Shown here: positions 57,432-64,000 of the stretch, piece after piece
Layout: each line of letters begins with the position of its first letter
How positions within the stretch are numbered: the first letter of the stretch is position 1
Source of the DNA: Gammaproteobacteria bacterium
GTDB lineage: Bacteria; Pseudomonadota; Gammaproteobacteria; Chromatiales; Chromatiaceae
Assembly: GCA_024227135.1 (NCBI GenBank)
Contig: JAAELC010000235.1
Location: 57,761-121,760, forward strand
Direction: 5' to 3'
DNA: 64,000 nt
Program-made: the position numbers and the translations under genes
The notes under the pieces: model-generated
What the model saw: the letters and a program-made list of their open reading frames with translations, nothing else
Told to the model about the DNA's origin: nothing
Database searches by the model: none

Positions 57432-59483
57432 ATGGCTACGAAACCAGACCTCAGCAAGGTTCGCAACATTGGTGTCGCCGCCCACATCGATGCGGGTAAG
57501 ACCACACTGACCGAGCGGATCCTGTTCTACACCGGTGCACTGTACAAAATAGGTGAGGTGCATGACGGAGCCGCGCACATGGACTACATGGCGGAGGAGC
57601 AAAGCCATGGTATCACCATCACCTCCGCAGTCACCCGGGCCGACTGGATGGATCATTCGATCCAGATCGTAGACACACCTGGCCATGTGGATTTCACGAT
57701 TGAAGTGGAACGTAGCATGCGCGTCCTTGATGGCTGCATCATCGTTCTCGATGGTGTGCGGGGCGTTGAACCCCAGACAGAGACGGTATGGCGACAGCGC
57801 GCCCGGTTCAACCTGCCCTGCATTTTCTTCATCAACAAAATGGATCGTGCCGGAGCAGACTTCAACCAATCCCTCGAGAGTATCCGAAAGCGCCTGCACA
57901 GCACCCCTGTGCCAGTCACCTGTCCGGTCCCCGACAGCGCTTCGGTAGTCAACCTGATCGACCGGACCCAGATCCATTTTGCGGGTGAGCATGGCGAACA
58001 GGTCATCACGGAACCTTGTGAGGACAGCCTGTGGTCCGCCCTGGAAACAGAGCGTGAGAACCTGTTGCTGGAACTTGCGGAAACCGATGACGAACTCGCA
58101 GAACTGGTGCTCAATGGAAAACAGCCTGACAGCCGCCTCGTCTGGCAATCGCTGCGCCAGGCCACCCTGTCGGGCAGGCTGAATCCCTGTTTCAGTGGGT
58201 CGGCGCTGCACAACCTGGGGGTACAGCCGGTAATCGATGCTGTAATCACTTTGCTGCCCTCACCCCTGGAAAGACCAGCGGCAACCGCCTATCGGGAGGA
58301 TGGCAGCGAAGAGCAGGTCGAGATGGTAGACGCCGCCCCACTGGCGGCTCTCGCCTTCAAAGTCCAGATGTGGGAGGGGCGGAGACACGTTTTTGCCCGC
58401 CTTTACCGGGGGCTTCTGAAACCCGGCGACCCGATAACTTACTATCGCCCCGACAAATCCTGCACCACCGAGCACGTTGCCCGCATCTTCGACGTGGATG
58501 CCTCCAAGAAGAGTCGGCTGAACCAGGCCCATGCCGGCGAGATCGTGCTGCTGGCCGGACTGCGACACGCCTCCACCGGGGATACGCTGTGTGATCCCGA
58601 GCATCCGGTACAACTGGAACGGATCGAAACCCGGGAACCGGTACTGAGCCTCGCCATCGAGCCTGCACACTCGGATCAGGAGGAGAAATTTCTCGACGTG
58701 CTCGCCAAACTTCAGGAGGAAGATCCCACCCTCCACTTCGGTGAGGATCCAGAGACCGGTCAGCGCCTCCTCAGCGGCATGGGTGAACTACACTTGCAGA
58801 TCATCATTGAACGCCTGGAAAGGGAGTACCATCTCCAGGTGAAATCCGGTCGGCCGGCAGTGGCGCTGCGCGAAACCATCACCCGTCCCGGCCGTGCCGA
58901 CCTGATGTTTCAGCCCCTGTCAGACCACGCCAGTAAAGGGGAAGCCACCCGGGTCAGGGTAGTTGCCGCGGTCAAGCCCCTGGAGCGTGGGACCGGGCTC
59001 CAGACCTTAATGGAACCGACGCTGTTACCGGAAGGGGCACATCTGACAACCCTGCAGCACGAGGGACTGGAACAGGGGCTCCGATTCTCTCTTGGTGGAG
59101 GCCCGTTGGAGGGTGCCGCCCTGCAGGACCTGGAGATCGAGATCACAGAGCTGGAGCTGTTCGGCAGTGCATCCACCCCGGAGGCCATCAGCGCCGCCAC
59201 CTCCCGTGCCGCACATAAAGCCATCGCTGCGGCAGAACCGGCGCTGCTGCAACCAATCATGCATGCCGAAATCGTGGTACCCGAGGAGAACATGGGAACC
59301 GTGCTCGGGGATCTCCAGTCCCGCCACGCCATCATTCGCGATACCAGCCGAAGCCTCGAAACAGTCACCATCTCCTGTGAAATCGCGCTCGCCCAACTGC
59401 TGGGATACACCACAGTGCTAAGGAGCATGACCCAGGGCCGGGGGCAGTTCAGCACCCTGTTCGAGCGCTTTGACACCTCCTGA
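57432..59483 (+). CDS. elongation factor G-like GTPase
   Basis: The start at 57432 (MATKPDLSKVRNIGVAAHI) gives 683 residues. GTPase motifs: AHIDAGKTTLTE (G1), DTPGHVDF (G3) and NKMDRAGADF (G4); domains II-V follow with SGMGELHLQIIIERLEREY (domain III) and the C-terminal GRGQFSTLFERF. Canonical fusA lies in the str operon with rpsL, rpsG and tuf; none is here, so this is probably an EF-G paralogue (FusA2/EF-G2 type). Whether it does translocation or ribosome recycling cannot be told. Confidence 0.88.
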   Translation: MATKPDLSKVRNIGVAAHIDAGKTTLTERILFYTGALYKIGEVHDGAAHMDYMAEEQSHGITITSAVTRADWMDHSIQIVDTPGHVDFTIEVERSMRVLDGCIIVLDGVRGVEPQTETVWRQRARFNLPCIFFINKMDRAGADFNQSLESIRKRLHSTPVPVTCPVPDSASVVNLIDRTQIHFAGEHGEQVITEPCEDSLWSALETERENLLLELAETDDELAELVLNGKQPDSRLVWQSLRQATLSGRLNPCFSGSALHNLGVQPVIDAVITLLPSPLERPAATAYREDGSEEQVEMVDAAPLAALAFKVQMWEGRRHVFARLYRGLLKPGDPITYYRPDKSCTTEHVARIFDVDASKKSRLNQAHAGEIVLLAGLRHASTGDTLCDPEHPVQLERIETREPVLSLAIEPAHSDQEEKFLDVLAKLQEEDPTLHFGEDPETGQRLLSGMGELHLQIIIERLEREYHLQVKSGRPAVALRETITRPGRADLMFQPLSDHASKGEATRVRVVAAVKPLERGTGLQTLMEPTLLPEGAHLTTLQHEGLEQGLRFSLGGGPLEGAALQDLEIEITELELFGSASTPEAISAATSRAAHKAIAAAEPALLQPIMHAEIVVPEENMGTVLGDLQSRHAIIRDTSRSLETVTISCEIALAQLLGYTTVLRSMTQGRGQFSTLFERFDTS

Positions 59484-59607
59484 ACATTTAGATCCCGTAA
59501 CCAATCGGGAACCCGACCGCCGGGGCAATCCGGCGGCTGACGACTCTGTTGAACCGGGAGACAGATTATTACCGGTCAAACCGCTGCATTATTCAGGTAC
59601 TTCGCCC

Positions 59608-60111
59608 ATGCGCTCCATCAATGCCAGGCTCAGAATCATTACAACTGGCGGTACCATCGATAAAATCTACTTCGATGCCAAGAGTGAATTTCAGGTTGGC
59701 GATCCCCAGATAGTCACCTTGCTTGCCGAGGCCAATGTCTCCCTGAACTACACCCTGGAACCGTTATTGCGAAAAGACAGCCTGGAGTTGACCGATGAAG
59801 ACAGGCAACAGGTGGCGGAACGGGTCAGCGCGTCCCCCGAAGACCGGATCCTGATCACCCATGGTACCGATACCATGGTCGATACGGCCCGCGCCCTGTT
59901 ACCGCTTACCGGGAAAACGATCGTATTGACCGGCTCCATGCAGCCTGCGCGGCTGAGAGTGTCAGATGCCGTCTTCAACATTGGCTACGCGATTGCCGCC
60001 GTTCAGTTGCTGCCCCCCGGAACCTACATCGCCATCAATGGTCAACTGTTCGACCCACGGATCGCCCGCAAGAATATCGATCGCAACCGATTCGAGATCA
60101 ATCAATACTGA
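59608..60111 (+). CDS. asparaginase N-terminal-domain protein
   Basis: A 167-residue protein equal to the N-terminal domain of type I/II asparaginases. Catalytic threonines and Asp are in ITTGGTIDKIYFD and THGTDTMVDTARAL, with VLTGSMQPARLR after. The C-terminal domain that completes the active-site interface in full-length enzymes is missing. The product probably begins at ATG 59608. Short stand-alone forms are known in proteobacteria, but their substrate is unknown. Confidence 0.8.
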   Translation: MRSINARLRIITTGGTIDKIYFDAKSEFQVGDPQIVTLLAEANVSLNYTLEPLLRKDSLELTDEDRQQVAERVSASPEDRILITHGTDTMVDTARALLPLTGKTIVLTGSMQPARLRVSDAVFNIGYAIAAVQLLPPGTYIAINGQLFDPRIARKNIDRNRFEINQY

Positions 60112-60124
60112 CGAGGAAGCAACC

Positions 60125-60811
60125 ATGAAACTACATTACCTGTGTCTCCCGCTGCTGTTTTTCTGGAGCAATACATGGGCGGACCTCAAGCCGCTCACCT
60201 ACGACCGGATAAATCTCTCGGTTTCCTCGGTCAAAGAGGTGGAAAACGATATTCTTATCAGTGTGCTCTACGCCCAGGAAGAGGGAAACGACCCCTCCAG
60301 TCTGTCGGCGACGGTGAATCGCCGTATCGCCGACGCAGTGGAACTGGTGGGTAAAAATCCGCACATCAAGGTACAGACCCTGGACTACAGCACCAGTCCG
60401 GTTTATCGAAATCAGACACTGACGGGCTGGCGGGTACGTCAGTCCATCCGTCTGGAGAGTCGCGATGCCACCGGCCTCAGCAGTCTGATCGGAAAGCTGC
60501 AGGCCCACCTGGGGGTCAGCCGCATCTCCTATTCGATCTCTCCGGAACATCAGAAAACGGCCGAGGACCAATTGATCGCAGAGGCCATCGCCGGCTTTAA
60601 TCAAAGGGCTGACATGGTCACCGGACAAATGGGCAGGAAGGCGTACCGTCTGGTGGAAATGAATATCAACACTTCCCGCACCGCCCCCCGCTCTCTTGAG
60701 CTGCGCTCGTTGAAAATGTCGGTGGCCGCAGATGCGCCGCCACCGACACTGAAATCGGGTACTCGCCAGGTGGAGGTTCACATCAATGGCGTTATCGAAC
60801 TGAAGCCCTGA
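60125..60811 (+). CDS. SIMPL-domain (DUF541) periplasmic protein
   Basis: A 228-residue protein with a signal peptide (MKLHYLCLPLLFFWSNTWA) followed by the SIMPL/DUF541 core: ADAVELVGKNPHIKVQTLDY, YRNQTLTGWRVRQSIRLES and a C-terminal RQVEVHINGVIEL. Family members are periplasmic or outer-membrane associated with unclear roles; some are stress-linked. Stop TGA is in the same frame as the following azlC reading frame. Confidence 0.85.
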   Translation: MKLHYLCLPLLFFWSNTWADLKPLTYDRINLSVSSVKEVENDILISVLYAQEEGNDPSSLSATVNRRIADAVELVGKNPHIKVQTLDYSTSPVYRNQTLTGWRVRQSIRLESRDATGLSSLIGKLQAHLGVSRISYSISPEHQKTAEDQLIAEAIAGFNQRADMVTGQMGRKAYRLVEMNINTSRTAPRSLELRSLKMSVAADAPPPTLKSGTRQVEVHINGVIELKP

Positions 60812-60853
60812 CGCCAGTCAACGGCTCACACCTCATCAGACGGAGCAGCACTC

Positions 60854-61528
60854 CTGGAAATACTACCCGCACTGCGAGCCACCCTGCCGGTGATGTTTGG
60901 CTATGTACCGCTGGGAATGGCTTTCGGCATGCTGTTTCAGGACCTGGGTTATCCCTGGTACTTTTCACCCCTGATGGGGCTGTTCGTCTTCGCCGGTGCC
61001 GCCCAGTTTATGGCCATCGGGCTGCTCACGGTTCAGGCCGGGCTGCTGGAAGTGGGAATCTCCACTCTGGCATTGAACTCCCGTCATATCTTCTTCGGCC
61101 TCTCGGTGCTCAACAAGTATCGGGGGCGGGGACTGAGGAAGCTCTATCTGATCTTCGGGCTGACCGATGAGACTTACTCCCTGGTCACCAGCACAGCTGC
61201 CGGAGAGCCGCACAACAAGCAGAATTTTTATCTGCTGATTACCGCGCTCAACCACAGCTACTGGGTGCTCGGCTGTACCCTCGGGGCACTGACCGGCACC
61301 ATGGCCGATATCGACACCACCGGTATGGACTTCGCCCTGACGGCGCTGTTTGTAGTCCTACTGATCGAACAGTGGAAAAAGGTCCGGGAATATCTGCCTT
61401 TTCTCATCGCATTGCTATGCGGGCTGATGGGCATATTTCTGTTCAAGGACCAGATGCTGCTCATTGCTATCGGCTTATCGATCGCCGTGTTGATCCTGCA
61501 ATGGCACCTGTCGGAAGCCCGAAAATGA
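60854..61528 (+). CDS. azlC: AzlC-family branched-chain amino acid exporter, large subunit
   Basis: Inner-membrane protein that with AzlD exports branched-chain amino acids. Family text LPALRATLPVMFGYVPLGMAF begins before the first GTG (60890), so the true N terminus lies upstream. In this frame there is no ATG, GTG or TTG between the SIMPL stop and 60890. A CTG at 60854 has a GGAG ribosome binding site 8 bases upstream (60842-60845), the best start. Transmembrane helices include FVFAGAAQFMAIGLLTV and FALTALFVVLLIEQW. It overlaps azlD by four bases (ATGA). Confidence 0.85.
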   Translation: MEILPALRATLPVMFGYVPLGMAFGMLFQDLGYPWYFSPLMGLFVFAGAAQFMAIGLLTVQAGLLEVGISTLALNSRHIFFGLSVLNKYRGRGLRKLYLIFGLTDETYSLVTSTAAGEPHNKQNFYLLITALNHSYWVLGCTLGALTGTMADIDTTGMDFALTALFVVLLIEQWKKVREYLPFLIALLCGLMGIFLFKDQMLLIAIGLSIAVLILQWHLSEARK

Positions 61529-61857
61529 GTGACACCGGCTATTTGATCGCCATCATTATCGTCATGGCAGCGGCCACTTTCCTCACTCGGGTCATCCCCT
61601 TCATCCTGCTTAGAAGGATGGCGGATCACCCGCTGCTGCTGTTTCTGGGCCGTTACACACCACCAGCCATCATGACCATCCTGGTCTTATACAGCCTCCA
61701 AAACCTGAACTTCACCACGCCACCTTTCGGCGCTGTGGAACTGATTGCTATTTTTTTAACGACTACCCTGCATGTGTGGCTGCGCCATCCTCTGCTCAGT
61801 ATTTTTGCCGGAACCGGATTCTATATGGCGGCCATGCAGAGCGGGGTACTCTCCTGA
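61525..61857 (+). CDS. azlD: AzlD-family branched-chain amino acid exporter, small subunit
   Basis: A 110-residue membrane protein with about four helices: MAAATFLTRVIPFILLRR, PPAIMTILVLYSLQ, VELIAIFLTTTLHVWLRHP and IFAGTGFYMAAMQ. Partner of AzlC in amino acid export. Start ATG 61525 overlaps the azlC stop. The family is typical and intact. Confidence 0.92.
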   Translation: MSDTGYLIAIIIVMAAATFLTRVIPFILLRRMADHPLLLFLGRYTPPAIMTILVLYSLQNLNFTTPPFGAVELIAIFLTTTLHVWLRHPLLSIFAGTGFYMAAMQSGVLS

Positions 61858-61992
61858 GCCGGTGATCCGTCAGGCAGCCAACATCACAGATCCCGGGAAA
61901 GAATTGCAGAAATACTGATCGGAAGCAGGACAACTGCACATCCCGTCCGCAGTTGGGTAGCGCCTGTAAAAATAAGGTGCTAAATTCGGGGA

Positions 61993-62012
61993 TTATTAAC
62001 CTGTGCTAATAA
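61993..62012. promoter_or_regulatory. AT-rich dyad upstream of pckG
   Basis: TTATTA and TAATAA, 8 bases apart, lie about 95 bp before the pckG start in the 248-bp azlD-pckG gap. An imperfect stem (TAGCGCCT/AGGTGCTA, 61958-61982) just upstream could be the azlD terminator. Function as a binding site is only a possibility. Confidence 0.3.
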
Positions 62013-62105
62013 ACATAGCCGGTTTCGGAGAATCAGGGCCCGCAACAGCCTTCCACCATATACAGAATTAACCACCCATATCACCAAATAGAGAGACTTG
62101 ATGTT

Positions 62106-63977
62106 ATGAGCACTACACAAACCGGCAGGGATAGAACGAATCACACCAGGCTACTGGCATGGATCGACGAGATGGTCGCACTCTGTAAACCCGAGAACGT
62201 CCACTGGTGCGATGGCTCACAGGAAGAGTACGACAAACTCTGCCAGGAACTGGTGGATGCCGGTACTTACACCCGCTTGAACGAAGCGAAGCGCCCGAAC
62301 AGCTTCCTGGCTCGCTCCGACCCCAGTGACGTCGCCCGCGTGGAAGAGCGTACTTTTATCTGCAGCGAAAATGAAGAGGATGCCGGCCCCACCAACAACT
62401 GGCAGGATCCGGCTTCAATGAAGGACGAGTTACGCGGGAAGTTTGATGGCTGTATGCGTGGCCGCACCATGTACGTCATCCCTTTCAGCATGGGACCGCT
62501 GGGTTCACATATCGCCCATCTGGGTGTACAGGTGACCGATTCCGCCTACGTGGTGACCAATCAACGTATCATGACCCGTATGGGTCAAGGCGCCCTCGAC
62601 GTACTCGGTGATGATGGTACCTTCATCCCTTGTGTTCACTCCGTCGGAGCCCCCCTGGAGCCCGGACAGCAGGATGTGCCCTGGCCCTGCGAACCCGATA
62701 TCGGTAAAAAGTACATCGCCCACTTTCCCGAAACCCGGGAAATCTGGTCCTACGGCAGTGGTTACGGAGGCAATGCCCTGCTGGGCAAGAAGTGTCTCGC
62801 GCTGCGGATCGCATCGGTACTGGCCCGTGATGAGGGATGGCTTGCCGAGCATATGCTGATTCTGGGTGTCGAATCACCTACGGGGGAGAAAACCTACGTT
62901 TCCGCGGCTTTCCCCAGTGCCTGCGGAAAAACCAACTTTGCCATGCTTATCCCCCCCACCGAGGGTTTCGAGGGCTGGAAGGTCACCACCATCGGTGACG
63001 ATATCGCATGGATCAAACCCGCCGAAGACGGAAAATTCTACGCCATCAACCCGGAAGCGGGGTATTTCGGAGTGGCACCCGGCACTTCGACGGATTCCAA
63101 CCCCAACGCCATGATGACCATGACGGAAAATTCCATCTTCACCAACGTGGCACTGACCGACGACGGTGATGTTTGGTGGGAGGGACTCGATGGCGACCCA
63201 CCGGCCCACGCCATCGACTGGAAAAGCAAGGACTGGACACCGGACAGTGAGACCCCCGCGGCGCACCCGAACGCCCGTTTTACCGCGCCGGCCTCTCAAT
63301 GCCCCTCCATCGATCCCGCCTGGGAAGACCCCAAAGGTGTTCCCATCAGCGCTATGGTGTTCGGCGGACGAGTCAGCCACAACTTCCCACTGGTCTTTCA
63401 GGCTTACAGCTGGGAACACGGCGTGTACCTTGCAGCCACCATGGGATCAGAAGCAACCGCGGCAGCAATCGGCCAGGCCGGGATGCGTCGTGACCCGATG
63501 GCGATGTTGCCGTTCTGCGGTTACAACATGGGTGATTACTGGATGCACTGGCTCAAGATCGGCCGACAGCATGTTGCCACACCACCGAGAATCTTTCGGG
63601 TCAACTGGTTCCGAAAAGATGACAACGGCAAGTTCATCTGGCCGGGATTCGGTGAGAACATGCGTGCCTTGAAATGGATCGTCGACAGATGCCACGGAAG
63701 AAGCGCGGGTATCGAAAGCCCACTGGGATGGGTACCGGGTCATGAGGAGATCAACTGGGACGGACTCGAGGCTTTCTCCAGCGAGCAATTCTACGAAATC
63801 ATGGACGTCGATCGCGAACGGGCCCGAACCGAAGCTTCAGAACAGGAGGAATTGTTCACCCGCTTCGGAAATCGCCTGCCCAGAGAGATGGAACTGCAGC
63901 GTGAACTCCTTCTTGCACGACTCTACCATTCACCGGAAGTCTGGAAACTCAACCGGGTAATCAGAGCAGATACCTGA
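62106..63977 (+). CDS. pckG: phosphoenolpyruvate carboxykinase (GTP)
   Basis: The 623-residue GTP-type enzyme interconverts oxaloacetate and PEP, with GTP/GDP, in gluconeogenesis or anaplerosis. Markers: [37 protein letters not shown], the P-loop [12 protein letters not shown] with its reactive Cys, [34 protein letters not shown] and [15 protein letters not shown]. The ATP-type enzyme is more common in gammaproteobacteria. In an organism with ATP citrate lyase it could turn oxaloacetate into PEP for biosynthesis. Start ATG 62106 was chosen over 62101, which is closed by TGA. Confidence 0.95.
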   Translation: MSTTQTGRDRTNHTRLLAWIDEMVALCKPENVHWCDGSQEEYDKLCQELVDAGTYTRLNEAKRPNSFLARSDPSDVARVEERTFICSENEEDAGPTNNWQDPASMKDELRGKFDGCMRGRTMYVIPFSMGPLGSHIAHLGVQVTDSAYVVTNQRIMTRMGQGALDVLGDDGTFIPCVHSVGAPLEPGQQDVPWPCEPDIGKKYIAHFPETREIWSYGSGYGGNALLGKKCLALRIASVLARDEGWLAEHMLILGVESPTGEKTYVSAAFPSACGKTNFAMLIPPTEGFEGWKVTTIGDDIAWIKPAEDGKFYAINPEAGYFGVAPGTSTDSNPNAMMTMTENSIFTNVALTDDGDVWWEGLDGDPPAHAIDWKSKDWTPDSETPAAHPNARFTAPASQCPSIDPAWEDPKGVPISAMVFGGRVSHNFPLVFQAYSWEHGVYLAATMGSEATAAAIGQAGMRRDPMAMLPFCGYNMGDYWMHWLKIGRQHVATPPRIFRVNWFRKDDNGKFIWPGFGENMRALKWIVDRCHGRSAGIESPLGWVPGHEEINWDGLEAFSSEQFYEIMDVDRERARTEASEQEELFTRFGNRLPREMELQRELLLARLYHSPEVWKLNRVIRADT

Positions 63978-64000
63978 TCTCTGAACCGCCACCCTGATGA

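Noticed and set aside
57279..58211. Long minus-strand open frame (310 codons) opposite the EF-G-like gene
   Set aside because: Antisense to clear GTPase motifs, with no recognisable domain.

Overview
The window is chromosomal DNA of a gammaproteobacterium. Several gene neighbourhoods are typical of that class: petABC-sspAB, ygfB-pepP-ubiH-ubiI, zapA-6S RNA-5-FTHF cyclo-ligase, and rlmH/maf/rng/yhdP/nit/tldD/pmbA. A two-subunit ATP citrate lyase with a long alpha subunit, a GTP-type PEP carboxykinase and many c-di-GMP/sensory proteins suggest a chemoautotrophic sulfur-oxidiser of the Sedimenticola / Thiodiazotropha / Endoriftia kind. That placement is inference from gene content, not from a phylogeny.

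Layout. 0-4.4 kb: ATP citrate lyase (aclB, aclA), the citrate-cleaving step of the reductive TCA cycle. 4.5-10.1 kb: a GT78/GT81-like glycosyltransferase, a SleB-type wall hydrolase, about 1.2 kb of gene-poor DNA rich in hairpins, and a glucosyl-3-phosphoglycerate synthase/phosphatase pair with a small membrane protein (glucosylglycerate-type osmolyte). 10.3-16 kb: a DUF3301 gene whose stop codon lies in the end of a 273-bp MITE-like element, then sspB, sspA and the cytochrome bc1 operon, a Nif3-like gene and a DegS/DegQ-like protease. 17.4-21.9 kb: an eroded stretch with three broken genes (PEP-CTERM protein, EAL-domain sensor, bacteriohemerythrin with a GGDEF remnant) around an intact hisC. 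21.9-27.2 kb: hisD, hisG, moaD, moeA, moaB and a PfkB kinase. 27.3-32.7 kb: a signalling locus with an HDOD-GAF-histidine kinase, a receiver-PAS-GGDEF-EAL protein and a divergent MinD/FleN-like protein with a degenerate P-loop.

32.8-38.1 kb: dgkA and the glycine cleavage operon gcvT-H-PA-PB behind a tandem glycine riboswitch. 38.2-42.5 kb: two ubiquinone hydroxylases, pepP and ygfB. 42.6-44 kb: a coiled-coil gene, zapA, 6S RNA and 5-FTHF cyclo-ligase. 44-56.9 kb: ilvA, rlmH, maf, rng, yhdP, nit1, tldD and pmbA, with a heptameric tandem repeat just before pmbA. 56.9-64 kb: an OsmC protein, an EF-G paralogue, an asparaginase-domain protein, a SIMPL protein, an AzlCD pair whose azlC lacks an ATG start, and pckG.

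Together ATP citrate lyase and PEPCK link citrate, acetyl-CoA/oxaloacetate and PEP; bc1 and the two ubiquinone hydroxylases supply respiration; the glycosylglycerate genes suggest osmoadaptation. No tRNA, rRNA, CRISPR array, prophage or intact transposase gene was seen. The items most worth a second look are the signalling locus with the degenerate MinD-like protein, the extra glycosyltransferase beside the glucosylglycerate genes, the MITE that supplies a host stop codon, and the eroded zone inside the his genes.
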